A DNA stretch of 64,000 bases, taken from NCBI GenBank assembly GCA_036250195.1, contig JAVHZZ010000010.1, positions 81,699,257 to 81,763,256 of the forward strand, in the 5' to 3' direction. The DNA is from Mixophyes australis. Taxonomy: Eukaryota; Chordata; Amphibia; Anura; Limnodynastidae. The position numbers were made by a program, and so were the translations under genes. Shown piece after piece: positions 36,003-46,680 of the stretch (positions are counted from its first letter, which is position 1; every line of letters starts with the position of its first letter). The notes below the pieces were generated by a model, which worked only from the letters and a program-made list of their open reading frames with translations, was not told the DNA's origin and searched no databases.

Positions 36003-36655
36003 CCTGTATGTTATCCCCATGTTTGTGTCGGTTTCATCTAGGTGCTCATACATTCCATAGTGTGAACTTCATTGGCTTCTGAAAAGTAGAATTGACCCTA
36101 GAGTCTTCCCCTCCCTTTAGATTGTTCGCTCCTTTGAGCAGGGCTCTCCTACCTTCTGTTTCCATCACTTTTAACTGCGCTCTCCAGCTACTCAGCTGAC
36201 CTCCTCTCAGTCCCTCTGACCTCTGTCTCCTGTCGCTTCTCTCCGCTCCCCTCAGTGACTCTCAACCTGTCATCCGTGCCCACCCTCTTGGGCCATAGTT
36301 ACCTGCCTGTACTCACTTTTCCCCTCCCTCCCTCTCTTTCTTGCTGTGCCTGAGCCCCCAGAGTTATAGTGCTTACTGTTACTTGTACTGTGCTGTTTCA
36401 CCTTGTACTGTGCCATTGTTTGTCCTTGTACGGCGCTACGGATACTTTGTGGCGCCCTATAAATAAAAATTAATAATAATAATAATAATAATAGAGTGCA
36501 TTTGTGTGCATCTGTGTGTGTGTCTCTGTATGTGTCTGTGTGTGTGTGTGGCAGATGATTTAGACTGTAAGCTCCAATGGAACAGAGACTGATATGAGTA
36601 AATGTTCTCTGTAAACCTCTGTGTAATATTGTAGGCACTATATAAATAATGGTTA
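36003..36655 (+). mobile_element. Old V-SINE split by an L2 tail
   Basis: The left piece (36003-36104) has the central block (TATGTTATCCCCATGTTTGT, then ATTGACCCTAGAGT). The right piece (36493-36655) resumes with the TG run, TTTAGACTGTAAGCTCCAAT and GGCACTATATAAATAATGG. The L2 3' end at 36105-36492 separates them. The copy also lacks its tRNA head. Confidence 0.85.
36105..36492 (+). mobile_element. L2 LINE 3'-end insertion, 388 bp
   Basis: It is nearly identical to 26805-27180 of the L2 at 25.5-27.2 kb, from CTTCCCCTCCCTTTAGATTG to CCCTATAAATAAAAATTAAT and (AAT)n. TAGAGT occurs at 36099-36104 and 36492-36497, a candidate TSD, which fits target-primed reverse transcription with severe 5' truncation. 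Confidence 0.9.
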
Positions 36656-36762
36656 ATATATATTATATAGGATCTAGTTGGATAAACAGTGACTAAAATC
36701 CTTTTGTATTAATGTCATCGTTTTATCTATATACTGTAGCTTACATGAATAAAAAAGAATAA

Positions 36763-36769
<7 letters not shown>

Positions 36770-36839
<70 letters not shown>
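36770..36839. repeat. (TA)n microsatellite, about 35 units
   Basis: A pure TA run immediately left of hAT copy B, which appears to have inserted at its edge. Confidence 0.97.
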
Positions 36840-36843
<4 letters not shown>

Positions 36844-37375
36844 GATGCTCACTGACACCGTGAAGTGGTTTTGGTTTTGGATCTGGATTAGCTTCATGTT
36901 TTGGTTTTGGTTTTGGATTTTTTAGAAAAAATCCTAAAATATGCTAAAATCACATCATTTTGCTCTTTTTTTGTTCCTACATTATTATTAAGCTCAATAG
37001 CACTAAATTCCAGTCATTTGCAGTCAATTTTGACCACCTCACGGATCACAATATTATTTTCATACACTTAAGGACAAATACTGCAGCGACCTGGCTGGAT
37101 GGTAAGCGACAGAGCAATGACACAAACACACGGCAGTTCCTAGCACATCTAGGACACATTGGCACACAGCAGTAGCAGAAAAGAGAAATGGGGGCCCGCC
37201 GTCCCTCCCATCCACCGTTATGTTGAATCTTAGAAAGGAATCCAAAAATCGCGAGATCCGACGACGTCACAATGACCTTTTTCCTCGTTTTCAAATCCGA
37301 AAAAGCGCGAAGGTACTCGGATCTGCTAAGTTCGGGTATATTCGATTCTCGGGAAACCGAGCCTGAGCATCTCTA
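36840..37375. mobile_element. TAGAGATG-hAT family, copy B (536 bp)
   Basis: TAGAGATGCTCACTGAC at the left and CTGAGCATCTCTA at the right are inverted. Relative to copy C it lies in the opposite orientation: the TTTTGG-rich end is on the left and the CCGAG...CGAACTT end on the right. It lacks the tandem arrays and ORF of copy C. Flanks are ATATATAT and ATATATAC (7 of 8), compatible with an 8-bp TSD in the TA repeat. Confidence 0.88.
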
Positions 37376-38277
37376 ATATATACATTTACATAGAATATCT
37401 GTTATCTGTTGTTATGCTAAGCATAGTTTCCAGACCTTTTAAACAGCCCCCCCAGGACTGGCAGAGGAAGTTCTTTGAATAAGGTTAGTGACAATAGAGT
37501 TAAGGTCAGACTCAATATGTCATTCTGTGAAATACCACACATGCAGGGCATGAGAGCTATGTTTGTAAAGGCACCAAGCAGATTCATTATACTATCTGAT
37601 GAATGAACAGAAAGCATTTGCCCTATGACACTTTTCCCCATAAGTGTGTGAATATTTTGTACATACGGAGAATAGCCTAGTAAAGTTTATGTTTTATTAA
37701 AGGTTAAAAGAAAATTTCAAATGTCTATCATTTACGTCCACAGAAACATTTTCAAAATGTGACTTTAAATACAACAGCCTGGCTCTTTGGGACAATATTA
37801 TTTGAACAGCTGGCAATTCTAACCCTGGTTATTTTGATAAACACTGTTTGTGTAACTCGTTCGTTGTTAAAAAATTGTATATTTTGTGTCATAGAAATTA
37901 TCTGATTAACATTAAAGTTACATTTTATAACAATTTATATAAGCTTTGGAACCTAACACATTATATCCAGTGTGTCACCATTTTATATTTGGAAAATATT
38001 CTGAAAATGTGTACCTTATGCTCCAAATACTGCTTAACAAAATATAATTATTGCTTTAGCTGATGTGAGAACAAGAAGGGTCATTCACAAAGGACATACA
38101 TGTGATAGTATCTTTATTGCATATCCGTGTATCATGATTACAGGTGATTGACATCACTGCTTCTGTGCAAATGTTTGTATTTCATTACCAACCATTTTTT
38201 ACATTACTACTTTTAGGATGCAGACTTGGCGTATACCGTATTATATTATTTGGCATATATAGGCAGGAAATAGACTA
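37376..38277. other. No recognisable feature
   Basis: AT-rich DNA. No domain, repeat or RNA gene is supported. Confidence 0.55.
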
Positions 38278-38740
38278 TTATTATCTTTATTTATAAGGCG
38301 TCGCAAGGCTTCCGCAGCCCCATATATAGGGGGTTATAACATACAACAAAATGACAAAATGGATAAAGATAAGCAGAAAATTAAATGTAGGGATGCAAAT
38401 AACAGAACAAATACCATGGCATACAAAAACAACTCAGCATTAGACAAAACAGGAAAAGAAAGGAGGACAGAGAGTGGACAGACAGGAGACATAGGGGTAT
38501 ATTTACTAAACTGCATGTTTGCAAAAGTGGAGATGTTGCTTATGGTTACCAATCAGATTCTAGCTGTCATTTAGTTAGTACATTCTACAGGATGACAGCT
38601 AGAATCTGATTTGTTCCTATAGGCAATATATCCACGTTTTCAAGCCTACAGTTTAGTAAGTATACCCCATAGAGTATAGACGTGAGACATAGGGTAGAGG
38701 ATTCTGCCCATGAGAGATTAGATTCTAAAGGGAGGGGATA
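38278..38740 (-). mobile_element. SINE/LINE-like repeat, minus strand, with nested MITE
   Basis: It starts with TTTATTTATAAGGCGTCGCA and ends in the GATTAGATTCTAAAGGGAGG region. This resembles the family at 22715. It is interrupted by MITE family 1 at 38494-38668. The class is uncertain. Confidence 0.45.
38494..38668. mobile_element. Palindromic MITE family 1, copy 3
   Basis: GGGGTATATTTACTAAACTG at the left and AGTTTAGTAAGTATACCCC at the right. ATA flanks both sides. The arms have drifted (CATGTTTGCAAAAGTGGAGA), so this copy is older than copies 4 and 5. Confidence 0.85.
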
Positions 38741-38759
38741 ATGCGAAACAAAAAAGGAG

Positions 38760-38850
38760 CAAATGGGAGGTTTGCCTACTCTTCCGGGAGTCCTGGAAGA
38801 CTACCAGAAATTCAGGAGCCTCCCGGGAATTCCGGGAAAGTATGACATAT
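38760..38850. repeat. GC-rich MITE fragment related to 2924-3178
   Basis: TTGCCTACTCTTCCGGGAGT and CCGGGAAAGTATGACAT match the ends of that family. The interior is deleted. Confidence 0.5.
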
Positions 38851-38999
38851 GTAGAATATAAAGAACGCACATAAAAAAATAAAAGTTTTCAATGATTGTC
38901 ACCTGTTAATGGTTAAAGACAACATTTAAAAAAAATGTTTTTAATGCAATACATTTATCATGATGTTCTTAATGTCGACATAACATTAAATAATTTTTT

Positions 39000-39365
39000 A
39001 CAGCTGGCTCCTGTTCCAGCATGCATACATGACCATCATCACTAGTAATCGGCACGTACACCCGACCTATACGTAATGCAAGTGATGCGACAGAGAAACT
39101 CGTACCTTTGAGATGCCCAAATCATGAGTCAGACGCTGCATGTGCTCGAGCTTGACATGGCTTTACTGTACATTGACTACGTGCCTATGCCTAGTTTCCT
39201 CCCCATTCCGCTCCTGAAATTGTAGACTGTTGCAAGTGTGCTTTGCACTCAACAAAGAATTGGCTGTTGCTGCGCTCACTGGCGTAAAGTCCGGTTCTAG
39301 GCATGCGCAGAATGATTTTACGCAAAATACAGCATATATTATATTTCTTAATGAATCAGGACTTT
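39000..39365. repeat. Dispersed repeat family E, copy 2
   Basis: The pieces GTAATCGGCACGTACACCCG, TTCCTCCCCATTCCGCTCCT and GGCATGCGCAGAATGATTTT parallel the copies at 35655 and 41290. The right end TTCTTAATGAATCAGG resembles many frog MITE termini. Confidence 0.55.
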
Positions 39366-39454
39366 TGTGAGAAAACCCTCGTAGTTTAGGAAATTCCAAA
39401 ATGTCTCTCATTAGATCTGTTGGTAAAGCAGGGCTTGTTTCAGACAAAATAGGG

Positions 39455-39575
39455 TCATCATCATCATCATTATCATTTATTTATATAGCACCACTAATTC
39501 CGCAGCGCTGTACAGAGAACACATTCACATCAGTCCCTGCCCCATTGGAGCTTACAAGCTAAATTCCCTGATATA
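39455..39575 (-). mobile_element. V-SINE tail fragment, minus strand
   Basis: (ATC)n followed by TTTATATAGCACCACTAATT, CCGCAGCGCTGTACAGAGAA and the ATTGGAGCTTACAAGCTAAA segment. Only the 3' tail is present. Confidence 0.85.
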
Positions 39576-39806
39576 GACATAGAAATCATGTTGGTTCCCT
39601 TACTCTGTGGATGGTGGTTCAGTGGCTCAGAGGAAATTTCACATTCCTTATTGCTAGTCATAATGCATAGCACATACCATATTTCCAGTTACATTCTACA
39701 GACCACATTGCATAGAGCATTTTAAAGACCGCATTTTTTTTAGTATTTTGTCCAACTCTGCCTCTTTCTTAAGTGCAGTTGTGTAAAGGGTGTCCCGTGT
39801 GGCCTA

Positions 39807-40140
39807 CAAAAAAAATTCAGGCGCTGGGAATACCCTGTAATAGTCACTCCAACTGATTGGTATAAACTAATATAACCAAAACCAAAGGCACATGTTATTA
39901 TTTTATTCATGAGACAATACACAATAATTACATCAATAAAATAAATAAAATTCAGAACATAAATAATATTCAAAAGTTTTATTTATGTTTTGAATTTTAT
40001 TTATTTTATTTCATGTAATTATTGTGTATTGTCTCATGGATTAAATAATAACATGTGCCTTTGGCTTTGGTTATATTAGTTTATACCAATCAGTTGGAGT
40101 CACTATTACAGGGTCTTCCCAGCGCCTGACATTTTTTTTG
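39807..40140. repeat. Near-perfect 334-bp palindrome
   Basis: The left arm (39807-39966) contains TCAGGCGCTGGGAATACCCT, ATAAACTAATATAACCAAAA and AGACAATACACAATAATTAC. The right arm (39979-40140) is its reverse complement with roughly 10 differences over about 160 bp and a ~12-bp spacer. No ORF and no TSD is obvious. The close arm identity implies a recent origin or maintenance by gene conversion. Confidence 0.93.
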
Positions 40141-40962
40141 CATGTTTTGTTTGTTTAACGACTTGATGATTCGTTGTTAGAGCTGCAGGGATATTGCCTG
40201 TTCATTATTTTGGTTGACTAAGTCCCACGAATTATCAAAGTGGACTGTAAGCGCCGTAGGCGATTCTCTAAGGAATCCAGTTTCAGTTTTTCCCTGGCGG
40301 CCTAATCTGCAACTTTAAGCGGTGCTTGTTAAACCAGCTTGCTGGTGGTTATGGGCAAACAATAGCGGAAGACCCCCTCCAAATACACGTGTGCCTGTGT
40401 GGAAGAGCAGACAGCAGCCACTCACTGAGAGTTTGAAGGTTTGTGTTTGAATGTTGTGTCAGGTGGGTGGTTTTAATGTTTGCGCTTTTCTGCTGGAAAA
40501 GCACTAGCCTTAATAGATCTCTATGACTTAGATGTTGACATGTTTCAGTGAGGGAGATCCACAGCATTTTCAGAGTGTAATCGCTTCCATGCAACAGGGG
40601 CGGGGCTTTCACACTTCACTTCAGTGTGTCAGTATGGTATTGACAGAAACCTATTATCAGGGCACATGTGCTGTTATATTTAATAGGTGTAAACAGCATT
40701 GGTGGTACATGTTAAACTACAAGAAGATTTTAGACTTAACCAAATAGTTGGTTTTATTTTAGAATTTGTTGTAACAGATGATATATACATATATACAGTT
40801 TCTCACAGTTGATACTGACTGTAACAGACAGACAGTGTGACAAACTTATGCAGTCAATGTACTTAAAACTATTATAGTACATTCATACATGCAGGTGGTA
40901 AGCTTGTATTGTGGGCAATGTCAGAGAACAGATTGCTCCTATACATTCTGTGCCTCTGCTCA

Positions 40963-41012
<50 letters not shown>

Positions 41013-41289
41013 AAATTTACACAAAAAAAGAATGCAGCTCCAGTTACCACTTCTTTTCAGTTGAACTGTCACTAGAAGAACCTGCTGAGAACTAAAGCAC
41101 TGCAGATGGCTGGAGGCTGCCCCACTTCCTGTCTTTACTAGATCACAGTGGACACCACTACCAAGATGGGAGACGGATCGTAGTGCTCCATATTAACACA
41201 CAGACCAAGTCTGTAAAGTGCTAGCATTACTAGCAGCTCTCTGACACCATTGTAACTGATAGTCAATACAAGTAAGTATTATGACTTCA
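40141..41289. other. No gene; (TA)n run at 40966-41007
   Basis: Apart from the TA microsatellite nothing is recognised. Confidence 0.55.
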
Positions 41290-41560
41290 CAATGAAGACC
41301 TGAACATAAAATGCATTTTTACAGTTGCTTCTGACATGTTCTAGAATGCATACACAGCCGTCACACTAGTAATCGACACTTACACTTGACCTGTAGCTGG
41401 TGCAAGGGATACAACTGAAGAACAAGTACCTTAAAGATGCTTGCGCGTCAGCTAGACACGCTCTTACTGTAAATTGATGACATGCATACGGCCATTCCCC
41501 TCTCTACTTCACCCCTGAATTCGTAGGCTGTAGTAAAAAATATGGCACATATCGGCTTGT
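41290..41560. repeat. Dispersed repeat family E, copy 3
   Basis: CTAGTAATCGACACTTACAC, GACCTGTAGCTGGTGCAAGG and TTCGTAGGCTGTAG parallel the other two copies. Confidence 0.55.
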
Positions 41561-41792
41561 ATCAGGCCCAGTGTGTTTTGTCAAATACATTGGTTGATAT
41601 CCCAATGGATTACCTGTGTATTTAAAGTTAATAGCACTATTGTCAAATCCAGGAAACAATTATATTTTGCTCCAGTCAGTATGCGGTAAATATAAACCAG
41701 CTGAGATGTCAATGTGTTTGTTGGTAATTGTACACTTAGGTAGCAAAAGGCGTTGAAAACAAGCATATAAATATATTGCACTATATTATATT

Positions 41793-41832
<40 letters not shown>

Positions 41833-42639
41833 ATATATAGTTGTTTAGCTTTACAGGGCATTGTACAAGAATACAATTGCTGAGATAAAAATAGCCAGCA
41901 ATGTCATGAAGTATGTGAACACCTATACAGGTAATGAGACGAACAGGAAGAATGGGGTTTTTTATATTACAATACTGAACTAAATAAAATGGGGGAATGG
42001 ATACTGAAGATATTGGCAATATGTAAAATGAAGAATAACATACAAAAATATAGGGGACACCAGTAGATTGTGAGTTAATATTGGTTTGTTTGGGGCTTAG
42101 TGGTGGTGAAACTAGATGGTTCACACAGGAACTCTACTCTCCATCTTCGGAGTGTCCCTAGGTGTCACTATATTATCTCTTGTACTTCCCAGCACTACCA
42201 CCGCGCTCACTTATTCTCCTTCTATGAACCCCAGTGGCATCCCCATCCACAACCTATGGGGGTAACACTATTATGCCACTACTGACAGCTAACTATTACT
42301 AGTTTACAATGTTCTGCATCCACTTTTGTTTCCATTTTTTAAATATTGGTCCTATATCTGTTTAATCATAGTCATGTGGTACTGATCCTTTTATACAGGA
42401 ATATTGACACATATGGCATATACATCCCTGTGCTTCCCCTAAGTGTTACATGACATTATATGTTGTGTTTCCATACCAGGCGTCCTCATTTGCGGTCCTA
42501 CTTTCAGCATAGGCACGTGCCCCCATCTGTTCCTGTTCTTTAATCTGTGTTTGCTGCTGTCTGCAGATGTTAGATTCAAAAGTTCATTCAGTGCTTGAGC
42601 AACAGATACAACAGGCTTCTGTGTTACTTAACTGAATGT
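41561..42639. other. No gene; (TA)n run at 41799-41829
   Basis: Nothing is assigned beyond the TA microsatellite. Confidence 0.5.
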
Positions 42640-43847
42640 TTGTTTTAATCACCCGTTACTGACCTAGCCAGTTTCTTGACCATTCCTGTCTGCTTGAGAC
42701 CGTGACCCTCAGCTTGTATTCTGACCTTGAATCTGTGCTGTTTATCATAACCCCTTGGAATGTCCTCAACTATAATTTAGCTTTGTCCGTTGTCTCCTGG
42801 CCTTTCCTGTCTCATCTGAGGGGCTGTAACATGCCACAAAGTCTATTACCTTCTTGTACTAGTGAACAACCAACATCTACTCAGACTCTGCTTCCTTGGT
42901 GAGCCTCTGCCAACTGCTAGTAGAAAACTGGGTCCATAACAGATTACTCAGGCCATGATCCCAGCTGACATTCCTCTGCCTATCTCAGCTATGTAGAATG
43001 TCTAGGAATGAATGGAGAGGCTAGACACAAATCAAGGCACAATTATCCAATTTCTACAATTTATTCACTCATATGGATTAATTTTAGGCTTCCATTCCCA
43101 AAAACATGAGAGATTCAACTATAAGTTATGCTGCTGTATCTGCCGTACCAATGTCTGTACCACAAGCCTCTGTGTACTCTCTTACCACCTCGTATATTGG
43201 GGATCCTTAGACCTGTATGGGTATCCTCAACCAATGTGCCACATTGTCCGTTACCTTCTATTCCATGTTTACTGCACTGTGGCTTACCAGCAATCACTCC
43301 AGTCATGTCTGGTCACCTTGGTACTTCTCACTCAGTCTGCATACTAGTCAGTTGTTTTCTGCTTACTTAACTTGTTCTCAATATTATGCATGCTGTGTTC
43401 TCAGTAAAATTATATCTCCATTCTTCTCTATTATGTGTAGACTTTGTGCCTCAGACTCACACAATTTAGTGGCTAGCTGGCATCAGCTTCTGCAATGGGG
43501 TGTGCTTCTTGCTATATGCGAAGCAGACAATTTTACAAAATGAAATGGTCTTAATGTCTACACAAAGCCTAGGTGGTCATGATGAGATCACTCTGGGCAT
43601 TGTAACCCACTCTCTGACTAGTAAGGTATAATATTAAATTACCCTTCATGTTCTTATCTCACATTCCTCTGTCTTGGGATTCCTGGATTCAAGGATTGAC
43701 ATTCATTTTTAATTTTGTGTATATTCCATTTCAGTATCATAAGCCAAAGGCATATCTGCTTCCAGTAAGGACATTTGGAAAGGGGAATTATCTACAAAGC
43801 TAATGATTCATATTAAAGAAGATGACTAGTGGAAGATCGCTTTCAAC
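42640..43847 (+). pseudogene. Ty3/gypsy remnant: leader, gag, protease region and start of RT
   Basis: The left part (about 42650-42970) has the GACC/TCCTGACC-rich leader typical of vertebrate gypsy elements, then GATCCCAGCTGACATTCC at a gag-start-like site. Near 43590-43710 broken frames give a THSLTSKV...VLGFLDSR pattern, like the segment after the protease. At 43797-43847 the RT reads LMIHIKEDD, stop, WKIAFN, matching the YNLIRIKEGDEWKTAFN region of gypsy RTs. The element is interrupted exactly there by the hAT at 43848 and resumes at 47043. Gag is very degraded. Confidence 0.65.
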
Positions 43848-43904
43848 TAGAGATGGGCGGGTCCGGTTCTCCGAGAACCGAACCCACCCGAACTTTGGGT
43901 ATCC

Positions 43905-43932
43905 GAGTACCGAGCTGAGCAGCTCGGTACTC
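43905..43932. repeat. 28-bp palindrome near the hAT 5' end
   Basis: GAGTACCGAGCT, four bases, then AGCTCGGTACTC. A second palindrome, CCGGTTCTCCGAGAACCG, lies at 43863-43880. Subterminal palindromes could be transposase-binding sites; that is inference. Confidence 0.8.
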
Positions 43933-44195
43933 TCCCGCCCATTCCGAATCCAAATCGAGGCCGAACGTCATTGTGACGTCGTCGGATCTCGGGGCTCGGT
44001 TCTCGCGATACTTCAACTTTATCAATACACGCCTCCACAGCAATCCATCGCCATTTGACAGAGGGAGAGAGCAGGGTGTAGTCATAGGCTAATTAGAGCA
44101 GGGACAGAGAATACAATATTGTTCTTGCAATTGCTCTAACCAAAATCGCTAGTGCAGAGAGGAGGATAGAGGTTTATTATTTTTTCTTCATATTT

Positions 44196-45606
44196 GGCAC
44201 TCCCCAGCGCTTTTGGGGTGTCCCCCATAATTGTGCATAAATATTTCTGGCTGTCAAAAGTCATATCTGTCAGCAGTATCTTCTAAATAATTTGTAGCAC
44301 TCCTCAGTGCTTTTGGGGTGTCCTCCCTAATTGTGCATTAATATTTCTGGCTGTCAAAAGTCATTTCTGTCAGCAGTATCTACTAAATAATTTTTAGCAC
44401 ACCTCAGTGCTTTTGGGGTGTCCTCCCTAATTGTGCATTAATATTTCTGGCTGTCAAAAGTCATATCTGTCAGCAGTATCTACTAAATAATTTTTAGCAC
44501 ACCTCAGTGCTTTTGGGGTGTCCTCCCTAATTGTGCATTAATATTTCTGGCTGTCAAAAGTCATATCTGTCAGCAGTATCTACTAAATAATTTGTAGCAC
44601 TCCTCAGTGCTTTTGGGGTGTCCTCCCTAATTGTGCATTAATATTTCTGGCTGTCAAAAGTCATATCTGTCAGCAGTATCTACTAAATAATTTGTAGCAC
44701 TCCTCAGTGCTTTTGGGGTGTCCTCCCTAATTGTGCATTAATATTTCTGGCTGTCAAAAGTCATTTCTGTCAGCAGTATCTACTAAATAATTTTTAGCAC
44801 ACCTCAGTGCTTTTGGGGTGTCCTCCCTAATTGTGCATTAATATTTCTGGCTGTCAAAAGTCATATCTGTCAGCAGTATCTACTAAATAATTTTTAGCAC
44901 TCCTCAGTGCTTTTGGGGTGTCCTCCCTAATTGTGCATTAATATTTCTGGCTGTCAAAAGTCATATCTGTCAGCAGTATCTACTAAATAATTTGTAGCAC
45001 TCCTCAGTGCTTTTGGGGTGTCCTCCCTAATTGTGCATTAATATTTCTGGCTGTCAAAAGTCATTTCTGTCAGCAGTATCTACTAAATAATTTTTAGCAC
45101 TCCTCAGTGCTTTTGGGGCGTCCTTCCTAATTGTGCATTAATATTTCTGGCTGTCAAAAGTCATATCTGTCAGCAGTATCTACTAAATAATTTTTAGCAC
45201 TCCTCAGTGCTTTTGGGGTGTCCTCCCTAATTGTGCATTAATATTTCTGGCTGTCAAAAGTCATATCTGTCAGCAGTATCTACCAAATAATTTTTAACAC
45301 TCCTCAGTGCTTTTGGGGTATCCTCCCTAATTGTGCATTAATATTTCTGGCTGTCAAAAGTCATTTCTGTCAGCAGTATCTACTAAATAATTTTTAGCAC
45401 ACCTCAGTGCTTTTGGGGTGTCCTCCCTAATTGTGCATTAATATTTCTGGCTGTCAAAAGTCATATCTGTCAGCAGTATCTACTAAATAATTTTTAGCAC
45501 ACCTCAGTGCTTTTGGGGTGTCCTCCCTAATTGTGCATTAATATTTCTGGCTGTCAAAAGTCATAACTGTCAGCAGAATCTACTAAATAATTTTTAGCAC
45601 TCCCCA
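44196..45606 (+). repeat. Tandem array, fourteen units of exactly 100 bp
   Basis: The block CCTCCCTAATTGTGCATTAA recurs every 100 bases from 44321 to 45521, and the first unit has a variant at 44221. I see no indel in any unit. Variants (TCATATCTGT vs TCATTTCTGT) fall at units 2, 6, 9 and 12, giving a 300-bp higher-order pattern over units 6-14. A partial unit (AGCACTCCCCAGTGG) ends 17 bp before the ATG at 45623. Since 100 is not a multiple of 3, the array cannot encode a repeated peptide in one frame. Confidence 0.97.
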
Positions 45607-45622
45607 GTGGTTTGCGCTCAGA

Positions 45623-45883
45623 ATGGATTCAAAGCAGTCCACATATGATCTGAATGAGCAACCAGGTTCTGTCACCAGTCCTGATGTTAGTGTTCCCAGT
45701 ACGTCATCTGGCCAAGGCGATGTCAAACAACAGAGTGTTTTCAAATTAGTGCAAAAAACAAAAACCAAAAAAAAATTTACTGTATTGAAGCGAAAAAGAA
45801 GTGTAACTGAGCAAAAGTTAAGTGACGATAAAAAAAAATTGCAAGCATGCCATTCTACACACGCAGTGGCAAAGAGAGAATGA
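45623..45883 (+). CDS. Small basic protein frame in hAT copy C
   Basis: It is an 86-codon frame starting MDSKQSTYDLNEQPG. It has a Ser/Thr/Pro-rich N-terminus (PSTSSGQGD at about residues 25-33) and a strongly basic segment (KTKTKKKF, then LKRKRS at about 45-60) that looks like a nuclear localisation signal. I see no BED finger, DDE or other catalytic domain. The frame overlaps the next frame (45847-46281) by 37 bases, so the two may be one gene with a frameshift near 45850-45880. It begins 17 bp after the 100-bp array. It could be the N-terminal remnant of a transposase or of a captured gene. Confidence 0.5.
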   Translation: MDSKQSTYDLNEQPGSVTSPDVSVPSTSSGQGDVKQQSVFKLVQKTKTKKKFTVLKRKRSVTEQKLSDDKKKLQACHSTHAVAKRE

Positions 45884-46281
45884 GGCCTTCACCTTTGGCT
45901 ATTAGTGGCAGATCCCAAAAAGTTACCCAGCCTACAATTGGTGCACAACTACTGTTACGCGTCAAAGCCGAGCTGCAAGATAACAGTGAGGCATTACAGG
46001 AGAATATTTGCTCTGATTCACAAATGACAACAATTCCTGTGGAGAGTCCATCCAACAGTGGGATGTCTAATCGTGAGCATTCTGCTGATGTGTGCCTTAA
46101 TAGCCCGAGTGTAGCCGGTGATACCCAAATTGAGGATGCCACTTTGGAATTAGAAGAGGATGAAGGGGAGATTTGTGTAGGTGACGAGGGCGCTAATGAT
46201 GATGTTGATGATTATGATGCAGACAGATACCAAATTGCCTTTCTCAATTTCTATTTATATTCTAGATTATATAACGGCTGA
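45847..46281 (+). CDS. Acidic-tailed second frame in hAT copy C
   Basis: This 144-codon frame lies in a different phase from the preceding one. It reads KVTQPTIGAQLLLRVKAEL near the start and becomes strongly acidic (LELEEDEGEICVGDEG, then DDVDDYDADRY) near residues 98-128. The ATG at 45847 is probably not the real start, since the frame likely continues the previous one after a shift. Its last codons (DADRYQIAF) fall in the first unit of the downstream array, which duplicates that coding sequence. No family recognised. Confidence 0.45.
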   Translation: MPFYTRSGKERMRPSPLAISGRSQKVTQPTIGAQLLLRVKAELQDNSEALQENICSDSQMTTIPVESPSNSGMSNREHSADVCLNSPSVAGDTQIEDATLELEEDEGEICVGDEGANDDVDDYDADRYQIAFLNFYLYSRLYNG

Positions 46282-46680
46282 ATAGTTTTCTATTTTACTC
46301 CTAGTGGAGAGAGGATCTGATGCAGACAGATACCAAACTGCCTTTGTCCATTTCAATTTATATTGTACAGTATATAACGGCTGAATTTATTAGTATTTTA
46401 TACAAGTGGAGGGGGGCCTAGAGAGACAGAAACCAAACTGGCTTTCTCCATGTCAATTAATATTGTACAGTCTATAACGGCTGAATTTTTTGGTATTTTA
46501 TACAAGTGGAGGGGGCCTAGAGAGACAGAAACCAAACTGGCTTTCTCCATGTCAATTAATATTGTACAGTCTATAATGGCTGAATTTTTTGTTTTTTTAA
46601 AAAAGTGGAGGGGGCCTATAGAGACAGAAAGCAAACTGTCTTTTTCCATTTCTTTACATATTTAACTATAAGTCTAGGGT
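46214..46680 (+). repeat. Second tandem array, ~100-bp period, about 4.5 units
   Basis: The motif ACAGA(T/A)ACCAAA(C/T)TG recurs at about 46223, 46325, 46426, 46525 and 46624 (spacings near 102, 101, 99 and 99). Each unit also has TCTATAACGGCTGAATTT and ACAAGTGGAGGGGGCCTA. It is unrelated in sequence to the first array. Confidence 0.93.

Noticed and set aside
44196..45606. CRISPR array
   Set aside because: Units are contiguous 100-bp repeats with no unique spacers, in a eukaryotic transposon.
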